Assembly (NCBI GenBank): GCA_037783545.1
Contig: JBBELK010000096.1
Location: forward strand, 1,488,001 to 1,552,000
Reading direction: 5' to 3'
Length of the DNA: 64,000 nt
From: Henricia sp. BOLD:AAB3569
Lineage: Eukaryota; Echinodermata; Asteroidea; Spinulosida; Echinasteridae
In this document: positions 20,491 to 31,699 of the stretch, one piece after another
Position numbering within the stretch: the stretch's first letter is position 1
Layout of the letters: every line of letters starts with the position of its first letter
Notes under the pieces: model-generated
What the model was told of the DNA's origin: nothing
The model's database searches: none
The model's input: only the letters and a program-made list of their open reading frames with translations
Made by a program: the position numbers and the translations under genes

Positions 20491-23400
20491 TTACAAGTCG
20501 GGAATCCTGTTGTCTGATTGGTCGATCAAGTTTAGGCACTGTTGTATGGTAAAGAGAAATTGTGCTTAGTCTAGGGGGCCTAAAACTTTATGTAACCCGT
20601 GGTTCGCATTTCCAAAACGGCAGGAGTCAACCGGTAAAGGTTTACCCCCTTTTGGAAAGACATCAACGATTTCTAATAACTCCGCAGAAACGAGAATTGT
20701 ACAATGAATTAATTTTTATTGTAAGATGTTAAGGCTGAATAGAAAAGCAATGGAAAAGTAAATACACAAAAGAACAGGATCCTGCAAATTTAAATAATAT
20801 ATAAAAGGCGCCAAATAAAAAAAAGAGTCTCCCTATGGGCCCAGTTCTTGTGCAGGTGTGTGTACATGTAGTTTATAGCAGAGTACTTGCGGTATCGATC
20901 AGGGTTTCGGCTTGAGTTGAGTTCAGTTCGGGGTAGACATGGGCTTGGCCGCAGAGTCAGGGCACTACCGGTAAAAGTCCATTCTAGGACGGTTTGTGGC
21001 CCACAGCCGAACAGTTCAAACCTGAACAGAGAGTTATAAAGTGGTCCGTGCCACATTACAAAGTTCTACCGCAAATGTGTAAATAGTGCGGAGAAAATGA
21101 GAACTCCTCACTAGGGACATTTTGCCCTTCATGGCAACTAATGGTGACCATAATGTGAGGGTTGCTCTCCCATAATTATGTAAACAATATACTCTCAGTC
21201 TATGAATCTCAATCTTGGGGAAAAGCCAAGGTCATTTACCAGTATAGGCTAGTCCTTGATATACAAGTGAGGGAATTAATTACCCTTAAAACAGAATTTG
21301 GCAAAGCTTTAAATATTAAAGTCGGCTTTTACAGAACTGACCAGGGATCCTTGCTCAACAAGGCTCAAAGTGGATCCCCGTATATTTTAGATGTATGCAT
21401 TAAACTTATATGTTTTATCACAGGAAATTTCTACATATGTCATATAGGTTTTCTTCAACATCACCAGCTTCTCAAAACCTTATGTCGGGATAATAATTTA
21501 ATATCTCCGAATGAGGACTTGAAGCCAAACAAGTACTCGCAACAAAAAATAAAAGGAAAACTTAAACAAAACAACCGACTTGATATCGTAAATTCTACGA
21601 TATCCGCAAACATTGGAAACTTATCTTTTTACGAAATGAATTATTTTACACGTTTAGTTTTTATACGATGGTCGGCTGGCCATCGCGTTTCTCTCAGAAA
21701 TCAAAACAAAATTAACGTAAGAGCCCAATTAGAACTAATCAGTCCATGGACCATTGGCAAACCATTAAGCTCGAGTTTTTAAAGGTTGCCGCATGATAGA
21801 ATAGTTTAAATATAAAACAACGAATAAGGAAAGGTATTAAATCACACACTGATTTAGATCTAGAGGCTTGGGCTAGCATGGTCCAGATAAACGGACTAAA
21901 CAGGTAGTTACACACATTACACAATGTACATATCGCATGCATGTGTACTGTAGTGTATGCCTCATTGAAATGCTTCAAGTGAAATATTACAAAAATAAAA
22001 AGGTGTTGCAACTAAACAAATGGCAATGACTACGGTAAATTATATAGTGAAATCTCAAAATGTCTAACTTTGGGAACTCGAAACTCAAGTTTAAAGCGCA
22101 TTCCAAAGGTCATTTTACTCGAAACAAAGCATAAAAGAAGGAAAATACATGTATTTGCAGTGTACACTGTGTACTACAGTGTAGGTTTTATATGGAATTT
22201 TGGTCAACTCGACTTAGCTTATTTGCCCGAGTTCCGAGTTTGGTAATATTAAGAATCTGAATATGCACATCATTCTTTAAACAATACAAAATACACCGGA
22301 CTTACCTGAACAGAGAGCCAACGTTCGTGTACAGTGTGCAGATGTACTGGAGTGGGAATCTCCCACGTCTCCAAACCGTGTAATGCGGTGCAAAAGTGTG
22401 GAGTCAACGCTCAACCCAAACAACAGTGAAGAATGCACAAGTGTACAATACAAAAGTGTACAAGTCGATCACAAAAGCGTACGGTCGATCAGCACTTAAC
22501 ACACTTAACAGATACATGTGGTCAGGACGATGGCAAAAGCTTGAATGAAATTTCGGGGCCAGCAAGTGCCCAAAACATGGATCGCGAGCACATGGTCATC
22601 CTAGGCTTTCATTGGTCAGAACTTAAACAATCATGCATGACCTTAAACCCTATTGGTCACTCTGTTACAGGATGTGATCTCACAGCCCATAAAGATAAAA
22701 TCAAACGATGAGGGATTAATGTTCCCTACATCCTGCTTGCCTACCAGGGGGCTAGAGTTGGTACATCAGTTGCTAATTGGCAACAGGTACACACACAAAA
22801 GGCCACCCATAATATTCTAGGAAAAGGGGAAGATAAAAGGCTTAAAGAAAGAATAACAATGCAAGGCTAAATCAGTAAAACTAACATCAAAGGATATAGT
22901 GAAAAACAAGTGCAGAAATTAACAGCTAAAAGAAGTTGTTAAATCTGTACAAAGTAGAGATTAGACATAAAATAAAGTTGTAACAAACTACCACTTTGGG
23001 GTGGGGTTACATTTATAAAGTGGCGTTCAGGCTAGCCACGAGAGAGTTGGGTGGCGCCGGCCGCCGCGCCGGGCGCTGACTTTCTAGAGAGAGTTTCCCT
23101 TCGATTGTTAAATTGTTTAAATTAGGGGGCTCGTGAGTGTGAAGGAGAGACATGGCGGATAAAGATGAATGATTAAAGACATGATCACTGTTGTTTTCTG
23201 ATTCCTTGCCTCCGTCCACCAATTATTAGTCTATAGTTTGGCTCCACCTAGGAATAAGCAAATCGGGAGCAAAGTTCCTTAAGTTGATCCGCCCTTAAGT
23301 TTCTCCACTCATATTCCGAGCTCCGATTCCAAAGTCCGATTCCGATTACTCCGACTCCACAGTCTCACTCTGATTCCTCCGTCTCACAAACCACTGGTGC

Positions 23401-23504
23401 TGCGTCCCACCACTACAGGGGTTCCACAAAGCAGAGGCGGAACGCTACCAACCGGACCAGCCTTGACGGAAGCTGGTACGGCCCGTCACAGTATGCACAC
23501 ATAT
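20491..23504. other. Intron 4 sequence, mostly unexplained
   Basis: No gene, RNA or element is recognised over 3 kb. The longest open frame is on the plus strand, about 21162-21782 (206 codons). It lacks an ATG until near its end and has no recognisable domain. A short GC-rich block lies near 23030-23080. Confidence 0.45.
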
Positions 23505-24285
23505 CTACTACATGTATAAGCAAGGTGCCCACTTTATTACCCCTGGTCACTGGGCTCACTGGAAAGCAAACAGCCCTAGTTGCCTGTTTGACTCTCATGA
23601 TGAGAGCCCAACAATCAAACACAGAACACTTCCACTCTCATACATGTACATGTAGGTACATGTATCCATTTGCTCCCGGTGAAGCCAGGTAGTCTATAGC
23701 AAAGCGTCTTGCCCAAGGGCACACTCACATTGCCATCACCTGGATTTGAACTGACAACCTGTAGAATTGAACAGGTATTAAATATGACATATTAGACTGC
23801 TCTCATATATAGTAACATGTTGTATAATGTATATAATGCAATTAAAACTAGCGTTTTTGAGCAATATATTGACCTTTTACAAAAATTCAAAAAAAACATG
23901 AAGGAAAAAAGATACCAAACCAAATTTTATACAAAAGATAGATTGAATGCAGTATTTTAAGATTTCAATCAAAATGAGGAGGGTCATTTTGCCATTTTTC
24001 TTTGCGAACCCACTTTTAAACCTTGACCACGCCCCCAAAAAGGGTGGAATTGCTTTGCCCTTGATATGAAGCAAACCCATGTGCCTTGTGTGTGTGCATA
24101 TAAAATATGAAGTCAATCCAACTATCCATGTGGGACCTTGGGGAGCCAAAAATGCAAAAAAGTTACCACGATAATCAAAAATGAAGGTTTTCGTGGAGCG
24201 ACATCTGGTAAAGGAAACGTGGTACCGTACTTTTGATAACAGAATCGTGCAGATTGGAAGCCAATCTAGTATGTGTATATCAATT
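23505..24285 (-). repeat. Dispersed repeat, arm B of an inverted pair (with 16750-18060)
   Basis: This is a reverse-orientation copy of 16750-18060 without the 573-bp insertion, and so serves as the empty site. It carries about 170 bp (near 23960-24130) that is shorter or different in arm A. The DIRS-like element begins about 95 bp after its end. Confidence 0.8.
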
Positions 24286-24379
24286 TCCCAAGCATTTCTG
24301 AGCTACATGTACAAGCCTCCAAAAATGTGATAAACTTCAATGGCACGGCTATAATTGGGAAAATGTACGTGGGTAGGGT

Positions 24380-24526
24380 ATGCTATTTCTTTTCGTTATC
24401 GAACGACAGGTGCGGCTCAATAGAGCCGTTGCGTAACAACTTTCGTTACGCTCCAAAGCTTTTCTCTATAAAAGCTATAGCATTGCATCAATGCCTTTCT
24501 TCTCGGTTGAGCATTCGAACCTCGCT
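24380..24526 (+). repeat. Direct repeat A1 of the DIRS-like element
   Basis: Begins ATGCTATTTCTTTTCGTTAT and ends in GAACCTCGCT. It is essentially identical to 26639-26785; the only difference I noticed is GCATCAATG against GCACCAATG. Confidence 0.93.
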
Positions 24527-24635
24527 CACATAGGCTGCGTTTGTCATTGTGCACGCGCTTTACAAATACAGTACACTTGCCGTGCCATACTGTGCCATTA
24601 CTGTATGTACTAACTCGTCGCTTTCTTCACGACGT

Positions 24636-25145
24636 ATGAAGATCAACAAGCCAGTAACAGCGAGATCTTGTCTGCAATTCCCTTCAAAAGAAAATTGCTG
24701 CTACTACGAAGAAGCAAAGGCTCTCGGAGACCCCAACTTCTCTCAAGAGCGACGGCAACCGTAAACAATTTGAACATTTGGAGAAGGTCAAAGAACTGAT
24801 CGAAACGGCCCTGGAGACCGACGACCAGACGTCCGTCAATGAAAGTCTTGCCGAGGCATTGGAGCTCGTGAAAAAACGACAAAAAACTCATTAAGTTGGC
24901 AGACCGATCGCCTCACTTTGGTCTATCGTGAAAGAATACGTCGCCGACTACCTTGCCAAACGGAAGACTCCGATGTCGAAAACCGACTGCGGAAAGCGGA
25001 GAGATCAGCCGCCGCCAAGAAAGCTGCAGAGGCAGCTTAGAAGTCGAAGAAAGGCAAAAACACTGCTTCCATGCCTCGTGTTTCTATGGTGCCGCATATA
25101 ACCAGCGAAATTTTCGTCGCTACCCTAGCTATTTCTGTTGCCACC
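24636..25145 (+). pseudogene. Gag-like ORF relic of the DIRS-like element
   Basis: Protein-like sequence runs through several frames. MKINKPVTARSCLQFPSKEN and YYEEAKALGDPNFS are followed in another frame by KQFEHLEKVKELIETALETD and LAEALELVKKRQKTH. Further on come VKEYVADYLAK-like and KKAAEAA-like pieces. The helical, charged character and the position after the A repeat match the first ORF of DIRS/Ngaro elements, which is thought to be gag-like. At least three frameshifts or stops make it non-functional. The assignment rests on position and pattern, not on a catalytic motif. Confidence 0.55.
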
Positions 25146-25317
25146 TTTAACACCGGCGACAACATCAAGACCGGGCGCCAGACGGCGTAAAAGGTAGATT
25201 GAAACCTTGTTCTAATATTGGTCCGAGCAGTTGAAAGAAAACCTTTTGGCTATTGATACCATAATTCATGGTTCATAGTCTACCCCGCCCCCCCCCCTTT
25301 AGCGCCAAAAAATAACA

Positions 25318-25845
25318 GTGCTACCATATCAAATGTTCATAGACAACACTAACGTATCTGCAATTCTCAAACACGGCAGTGTTACGCCAGATTTGCATCG
25401 CTTAGCCGTTGACATTTTTTCTTTGTGTCGGTCGCAAGACATTATCATTATGTCGGAATGGCTCCCTATGAGTGAGAATAAAATTGCTGACAAAATCAGT
25501 AAATTTAAGGATTATGATAATTGGGCTATCGATGATCATTCTTTCTCTATAATCGATTATTTTTGGGGGCCAACATACGGTGGACTGTTTTGCGTCACCA
25601 CAAACCACAAAACTGCCCGTTTTCAACGCCAAATTCTGGTGTAAGGGCGTATCCGGAGTCGATGCCTTTTGCCTTTTGCCTCTGGTCTAGAGGCAACAAT
25701 TATTTTTGCCCACCTGTCTCCCTCATCGTTCAGATTGTCGAACGCATGGAGGAGAGCAAGGTACAGGGAACTGTTGTTCCGAAGTGGCCCTCGTCACACT
25801 TTTGGCCCATCATTTGTCCAGATGGTGTCCATAGACCGCCGAAAT
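25318..25845 (+). pseudogene. RNase H domain relic of a DIRS-like pol
   Basis: The frame 25318-25644 reads IDNTNVSAILKHGSVTPDLH, then LAVDIFSLCRSQDIIIMSEW and NKIADKISKFKDYDNWAIDD. The IDN and N-IADK-SK words are the RNase H signature of DIRS-type polyproteins, which degrade the RNA strand of the RNA-DNA hybrid. A frameshift near 25640 moves the rest to another frame: GVRAYPESMPF, then NYFCPPVSLIVQIVERMEES and VVPKWPSSHFWPII, the usual C-terminal extension. The upstream reverse transcriptase is deleted. Confidence 0.8.
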
Positions 25846-26496
25846 GAATACGTCACTTTTTGTTGGTTGCCTAGGCAATTGGCTCTAAACTAAAAATCAC
25901 TCGACCAGTTCCGTGCGCTTTTGCAATTGACTTTTGAAGACGGCCATGATAGTTTAGAGCCAATTGCCATGGAAACCACGTCACACTTCGGCTGTCTAAT
26001 TGCATGGTCAAATTCGAGCCCGGCAACTTATGAGAATAACCTTTTCCCCATCTTCACTAAGTTCCAATTCACAATTCAACAAAACGCCACTTTTTTTAAA
26101 TTTTATCACTGGCCCTTAGATTCGATTGTAGCAGTTTTCCTATAGACCATCCAATCGTTGGTTCGGCTGCTCGGACCTTGGTTACCGCAATCTATGTATG
26201 AAATGAATATGAATGTGTGAATATCCGATAGTTTTCGGAAAATTCATTATTTTACTATACATGTATTTGCATGAGAGGGTTTTTGTTTAGACGCGATTTG
26301 TAAGTCGTCTGGCTGATTTGTATAGCCTTCTACCCCGGTCCTTTCGGACCACTGTGACAAGTTGATTTTGTTAACCCTGAAATAATCTGTGGACCAAATA
26401 AAGACCGTTTGGTGTCGATATTAGCCAATTTGTCGGCTGAGCGATAATTCACTCCCAGTGACGCACTGAACCTGTCTTTGACGTCTCTCATTGTCG

Positions 26497-26638
26497 GCGA
26501 GTTCATGTGCTCCCCATCCAATTGTTCACCAAAAATTGTTTCTTGTCTCCTTTTCCTTTAATTGTGGTATTGAATTCATCCACATGAGGAAGATATAGAA
26601 AAGAAATTAATTTTCTGACGTAGGAACGTAGGAAGAAA
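26497..26638 (+). repeat. Direct repeat B1 of the DIRS-like element
   Basis: Begins GCGAGTTCATGTGCTCCCCA and ends GTAGGAAGAAAA. It matches 27729-27873, apart from a 2-base insertion and one or two substitutions. The next base starts repeat A2. Confidence 0.93.
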
Positions 26639-26785
26639 ATGCTATTTCTTTTCGTTATCGAACGACAGGTGCGGCTCAATAGAGCCGTTGCGTAACAACT
26701 TTCGTTACGCTCCAAAGCTTTTCTCTATAAAAGCTATAGCATTGCACCAATGCCTTTCTTCTCGGTTGAGCATTCGAACCTCGCT
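26639..26785 (+). repeat. Direct repeat A2 of the DIRS-like element
   Basis: Second copy of the 147-bp A repeat, directly joined to B1. The B1-A2 junction is what a circular intermediate would bring together. Confidence 0.93.
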
Positions 26786-27217
26786 TTCCCTCCCGCCCAA
26801 ACTACCCTTTAAAAATAAACAATTTAAACCAAACAACCAACATTGCAGGGAGCAGGGAGTGCACCCCCGAGCGGTGTCCTAGGATGCACCCACGTTTCCT
26901 CTTAAAAAATAAGGGGTTTTTCGTGGCCTCCGAGCGCCAGCAAAAATGCTGGACTGACACCGTTCGCCCTGCTTTCGAAATCGACTATAATTTTAATTTT
27001 CATATAATGTTTATATTATCCAATTAATTTGGGTATAACAAACAGACCAAAAACAAACATAACATTTATAGAGCAAATTTTGTGTCAGGCGGGAGTATTC
27101 GAAAAGCAGTGTTTCTGCTTTTTACGCAATTAAGTATTGTCTGTAATGACTCATTGGAAACTTTAGCTTTCCTACGCTTTTTGGCGTAAATTCGTACGGA
27201 TTTTAGCTCGTTTTTTC

Positions 27218-27487
27218 TTGGCAGAATGCTGGAACACAGCCATAACATCCTTAAAAGATCCTACTTTACGCGACCTCGCTACCAACGTCCTGCCGACTTT
27301 GCTGCTGTCCGTCCAAGCCGACTCTACGCAGCGACGTGGAAGCGCTGGGAGCTTTTGGTGGACTAGTACCAGCCAGGCATCACGGCTTTTCCGCGCGTCA
27401 GCACCCAACGCACTGACAGCAGCTGTTGAACGCGCACACAATTTGACAGATCCAAAACTGATCAACTTGGACAAGCTTCTCACGTGA
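27218..27487 (+). pseudogene. Tyrosine recombinase N-terminal relic (DIRS-like)
   Basis: The frame reads DPTLRDLATNVLPTLLLSVQ, ADSTQRR, FWWTS and LTAAVERAHNLTDPKLINLD. This resembles the N-terminal core-binding half of DIRS/Ngaro recombinases: a leucine-rich start, an 'ADST-R-Y' word, then A---WAH-L-DP. The catalytic C-terminal half is absent. It lies between A2 and B2. Internal deletions are likely, because the usual spacing between these blocks is longer. Confidence 0.55.
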
Positions 27488-27728
27488 CAAAAGCCAGAAC
27501 TTAACAACTCACATCATACCGTTCCACATCATACACGGCAGATGGAGAACAGATAAAGCTCGAAATGCTTACATTAAGCTTGATCATGAGACGACCTTTA
27601 TTCCTTGTCAATCACTTGTATTGTTCCTTTTTACTGGAACAAATGAATGAGTCAACATGTAATATTCCTTAACAAAAGATGGATCTAAGCAGATCCAGTG
27701 TATGTTCTATTTGTGTAGAATAAACTGA

Positions 27729-27873
27729 GCGAGTTCATGTGCTCCGCCCATCCAATTGTTCACCAAAAATTGTTTCTTGTCTCCTTTTCCTTTAATTGTG
27801 GTCTTGAATTCATCCACATGAGGAAGATATAGAAAAGAAATTAATTTTCTGACGTAGGAACGTAGGAAGAAAA
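27729..27873 (+). repeat. Direct repeat B2 of the DIRS-like element
   Basis: Second copy of the B repeat. Nothing beyond 27873 matches the sequence after B1 (which is A2), so this is the right end of the element. Confidence 0.9.
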
Positions 27874-28027
27874 GGCATTTTCTGGAGGTCATATCTCAGC
27901 AACGAGTTGGAGTTGGCCTCTAAATTTGTTTTACATGTTCATGACATAGTATTTTCAGGAAAGGTTTTGTCCAAATCCGAGTCGGACCCCTGACAACCTC
28001 TGGGTGATTTCACACGGAATGACCCTG

Positions 28028-28325
28028 CTTCAATTAGATACTATATTCAAACCAGATCACCTAGGTTACAAGTTTAAATGATAATTCCATCCTTAGGCTA
28101 GTAATAAGCCCGTAATTTGCGCGACACTGATCAAAAAGCAAGATGGCCGTTTTTTCAATTATTTTCTCCGGATATGTTAATTTTGACGTCATGGAGTAAA
28201 ACAAATTTCCATAAATGTTTAATATTACGCATGCGTACACGTTCGAAACCGCCCCAATCGGTTACGGTGATGTGCCATTCAATAACAGACTGGTTTCTCA
28301 TCTTGTTGTTAAATAGAAATCTGTG
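28028..28325 (-). mobile_element. Partial copy of the P-like transposon family
   Basis: The segment is an inverted match to 19459-19770. It includes CGGTTACGGTGATGTGCCAT, TTAATTTTGACGTCATG and the diverged terminal repeat ending TTTCTATTTAACAACAAG on the opposite strand. Only one end is present. It lies just to the right of the DIRS-like element. Confidence 0.75.
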
Positions 28326-28989
28326 GTCGGAACTGAATTGCGTTTTAAACAAAAGGCTGCCGGTTTTTGACGGAAAACACGTTGTAATCGAGTTGTAGAA
28401 ACATAAACCTTCACTATAAACAGGAAAACAAAACAAAAATGTGGATGGGGGATACCTAGCTGTTGGAAGCCACTGGAAAAACTATTAAAAACAGGAACAA
28501 CAGCACAACATAACTAAAGAGTAATGCCGATAAACTGCCTTGTGGAAATTTCAGCCACATATATGCAGTGATACTTTATAGAGACCCTTAAAAATCCATG
28601 CACGGGTTTTGTGTGAATGCAAATGAATGGTAACAAAAACAAAATTTGCAAACGATTTGAAAATAGCAATTTCTCCCACAAAGGTACCATTTTTCTCCGG
28701 GAAAAATCATGTGGTGTTTGCTACCATTTCTATCAACACTTTTGGTCGACTTTTTCTTGTCAACTTGTGAAGTAAAAATGTTGGGCAACTGCGAATAGTG
28801 TACTGGGACTTTAACCCCATACCGCCAAATGCATTGGCTTACTTTTGGGACGCCATTATAATTGATGGGTTTCTTAAACAAAACAAAACGTTGAAATTTT
28901 GTGAAACTTTGTATTTCTCCTTCTCCCCGAGCCTATAAGACATGGTTTAGTTACCCTTTACGTCATTTACATTTTGTCAAAAAACGTAC
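28326..28989. other. Intron sequence with one arm of a dispersed repeat
   Basis: The segment near 28670-28860 is an inverted, diverged match to about 33900-34130; both contain CACATGATTTTCCC or its complement and TTGACAAGAAAAA. No coding function is seen apart from exon 4, which begins at 28990. Confidence 0.5.
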
Positions 28990-29174
28990 CTGGTGTACTA
29001 GTGTCGTACGGATAGTTGGCCACGAGCGCCCCTCCGTGGAAGTTCGCGGACAGTACGAACCGATTTCGCTGTATCCAGTCAATCACGGCTTTCGTCTCTG
29101 GCTGAATGGGGCCGCTGGTCGGTTGGAAGTAGTCGGGAAAGTTACGGTTCAGATCATAACCGTTGATGTTCGCT
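28990..29174 (-). CDS. Metallocarboxypeptidase (M14, CPM/CPD-like), exon 4
   Basis: The exon encodes [32 protein letters not shown] and [19 protein letters not shown]. It holds the Asn-Arg pair (N159/R160 by my count from the ATG) that binds the substrate carboxylate in M14 enzymes, and the third zinc ligand, His196, in ANFHGGALV. The acceptor is TTGCACAG at the exon start (29174) and the donor is GTACGT below 28990. The exon starts in phase 2 and ends in phase 1, matching its neighbours. By family knowledge, such enzymes remove C-terminal Arg or Lys from peptides, in the secretory pathway or at the cell surface. Confidence 0.96.
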
Positions 29175-29964
29175 CTGTGCAAGGGAAACGAAAGACCACC
29201 AGTGAGCTAAAAATCATATGAAAAACTTGCGGAAATCTGCTCACGGAGCCTCACGACTTGGTGTTTTAAAACGTGAAAATCACGGGCACTATCCCTATAT
29301 TTTCCCCTGTGACTGAAAACTAATAATGTGTTGCCTACCTACTCAGATCGCACACCATTTGAAAGTGTAAATAACCCTCCTTCAGTTAATGCATATGTTA
29401 TATTTTCTGATTTCGTCGCAGGGAAGTAGCCTTTTTTTTGCGATTAAAAATGGGTTAAAATGGTAATAAATGGATTTCCTATAGAAGGCCAAACGAATTT
29501 CCTGGGGAAGGAGGTCAGCGCATTAAATATAACGGCAAAACCATTACTGTTTATCGTATATACTGTACTGCCAGGTCGAATGTTGAAATAAAAATGAAGA
29601 TTATTCTCTTTTCACTCGTATGTAAGAATCGTCTTGATTGGTTGAAAGAAGAAAACAAATGTTTTTTTTTTTAATTGAAGTTTGATTTGCTTTCATTTTC
29701 GAGCAAAGCCACTGACCTCTGTGGGGATTATACTATTTATTTCGAGGGATGTAGTCTGAGGAGTGTGGCTTTGTTTTGTACCATTTTAATTTGTCGTTTA
29801 GTTTATCAGATAGAAACAAGTTATTTGTGTTGCCATAACAACATATATATAGAGTATTATTCTAGTGAAAGTCATTGATTAATCCATGTATCGTTGTACA
29901 CCCGATTTGATTACTCCAATATCTTGCATCCTATGAGCGGTTACTGTGTGTGTGAAATCATCCA
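29175..29964. other. Intron 3, left part
   Basis: AT-rich intron sequence with no repeat or ORF that I can support. Together with the MITE below it forms the 1138-bp intron between exons 3 and 4. Confidence 0.5.
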
Positions 29965-30244
29965 CAGGGGCGGATCCGGGGGGGGGGGGGGGGAGGGGCG
30001 TTGGGGGCGCACGCCCCCCCCCCCTTTCCCCCCCAAAAATAAATAAATAAACTTTCCCTGCTTAAAGTGGTTAAATATTGCCTCAGATCGCACCACAGCA
30101 TCTAGAATCCATCTAGAAGCCGTCGGGGCTTCGCGCTACGCGCTCGCTATTTCATTGTCATCAGCATTTCATGCTTAAAAATTTCACGCTCCCCCTCCCA
30201 CCCCCCCCCCCCCCCCCCTTTTCAAAATCCTGGATCCGCCCCTG
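29965..30244. mobile_element. 280-bp hAT-like MITE with CAGGGGCGGATCC ends
   Basis: Both ends are exact inverted copies of CAGGGGCGGATCC (29965-29977 and 30232-30244). ATCCA is present on each side (29960-29964 and 30245-30249). Inside the TIRs lie long G and C tracts (29978-30020 and 30200-30218), which could pair with each other. The CAG start is hAT-like, but an 8-bp duplication is not evident, so the superfamily is uncertain. It sits in intron 3 of the carboxypeptidase gene. Confidence 0.8.
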
Positions 30245-30312
30245 ATCCATGCATGATGTCTTTTCTGTCCGGAATCGCGTCAAAGTTTTTCATATGGCAA
30301 CTCCGTCCTCAC

Positions 30313-30485
30313 CTCAAATCCACACCTCTGCATTTCTGTTTGGACGCTTCAAATCCATCCGGATTCATGGATGGCATGATGTGAATTCTCGTTGTATCCA
30401 GCAATGTCCGCACCTCTGGGTTCCCTGCTCTGTACTCACGGAGTAGGTACTCGAGAAGATGCAGTAGAAGTTCTCTGCCAACGGC
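30313..30485 (-). CDS. Metallocarboxypeptidase (M14, CPM/CPD-like), exon 3
   Basis: The exon encodes [50 protein letters not shown] and KCRGVDL (residues 93-149). The words VGRELLLHL and [15 protein letters not shown] are nearly diagnostic for the CPN/E subfamily of M14. The acceptor (ACCTTTTAG) and donor (GTGAGGACG) are canonical. The exon begins in phase 0 and ends in phase 2, and the split codon to exon 4 makes Arg150. Neighbouring introns are 789 and 1138 bp. Confidence 0.97.
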
Positions 30486-31274
30486 CTAAAAGGTCATGTG
30501 AGGTGTTTCAAAATAACATGATAATTCAAATTCAGGCCCTGTAAACATGCTGCTCAGCAATAACTATCATTATTGCACATGTTTTATAAAATGTCTTATG
30601 TGTTGGGCATTGGCACCCACAAATTTCATTCTGGAATGGTTGTTGTAAAATATATGTAGCCTACATGTGTGTGCCACGCGTAAAGTTTTCGGCGTCAACT
30701 GAAGAGTGTCCCATGCGTAACACCAATTTTACTGATTTGTCACTTTATGTATTAACTGAAACAATTAATGACTCTGCTGAAAATCTTTTTCGAACATTGC
30801 CACTTCTAATAAGGTATGTGGTGTACACTGGTTCAAAATCTGTAGATATGTGGTTATTTCTGATTTTTTGACACTTATTTTGAAACACTGTATCTGTTTG
30901 AGCATTGAATTAAAGAAAGGTTGTCGCCGTGATCAAATTGCGCTCTTTAGCGAGGTTCTTTCAAATCGGTTTATGTCACCATGCACTTATGAATAATGCA
31001 TTTCAGGTGCGTGACGCACTTGAAAGGTGCCGTCTTTTCACAAAATAGGGTGTAGGGTAGGCTCTTTGACAATGCATGTAACGCCCTGCGCACACACATT
31101 CGAAGCCAGCCAGGAGATCTACACTTTCACACACGGTGAAAATCAAGTTTAACGAGAAAAGATTTGTTGCCTTCTGCAATGAATAAAGCAAATTTCACCC
31201 AGCTTCAGAAATCGTTTATTGGCTCTTTAAAAATACCATAATGTTTGTCGCATGCAGTTTGTGTATGCATTTAC

Positions 31275-31375
31275 CTCATTTCCGTGCATATTACCCACGT
31301 ACTTGGCCTCGGGTCTTCCAGTAACTCGACCGTGCGGCTTGGTACCAGCTACCGCCAAAACCCAAAGGTCCCGGC
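31275..31375 (-). CDS. Metallocarboxypeptidase (M14, CPM/CPD-like), exon 2
   Basis: The 101-bp exon encodes GRDLWVLAVAGTKPHGRVTG and RPEAKYVGNMHGNE (residues 59-92, first Gly split with exon 1). HGNE supplies the HxxE zinc ligands His89 and Glu92. The acceptor AG lies just above 31375 and the donor GTAAATGC below 31275. Phase is 1 at the start and 0 at the end. The RxLWVL...Y-GNMHGNE pattern matches carboxypeptidases M, D and E. Confidence 0.96.
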
Positions 31376-31699
31376 CTACCACAAAATGATATCAAAATAA
31401 TGTTATCCTAAACCATACCGATGCTAGCTGGAAAACATGTCACGTAGAAATCATGTAACAACTAGTGTATGAACATTGTCCCCCATGGTCTAATGCGTAA
31501 ACCCTAGTGGGAAAATCGGTTACCCGTATCTTGATCGACCAATAACAAACATTTTGCAAAATATAGAGCGAAATATAAACCAATATTGGCCATCGAGGGC
31601 ACATTATCTCAGTCCAGTCTTCGCTCGTTCTCAGCCGCCCATACTGGGCGCTGAGACCATCGATATATATTCACTGGATGAAGCAACTACGTCTAAAAT
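31376..31699. other. Intron 1, left end
   Basis: I see no coding or repeat feature. Intron 1 (6733 bp) contains the fold-back structure that follows. Confidence 0.45.

Larger units (their letters stand above)
24380..27873 (+). mobile_element. Degenerate DIRS/PAT/Ngaro-like retroelement with A-B-A-B direct repeats
   Basis: Two different direct repeats alternate. A (147 bp) is at 24380-24526 and 26639-26785; B (about 143 bp) is at 26497-26638 and 27729-27873. B1 and A2 abut. Between A1 and B1 lie a gag-like relic and an RNase H relic; between A2 and B2 lies an N-terminal recombinase relic. Split direct repeats in the order A1-B1A2-B2 are known from PAT and Ngaro elements, whose circular intermediates are integrated by a tyrosine recombinase. 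No target duplication is seen, as expected. Two tandem deletion derivatives sharing ends is the alternative. The reverse transcriptase core is gone. Confidence 0.75.

Noticed and set aside
22433-22711. 92-aa plus-strand ORF
   Set aside because: No domain, no splice or element context, and typical length for chance in this composition.
28901-29221. 106-aa plus-strand ORF
   Set aside because: It is the antisense shadow of carboxypeptidase exon 4, which has family motifs and valid splice sites.
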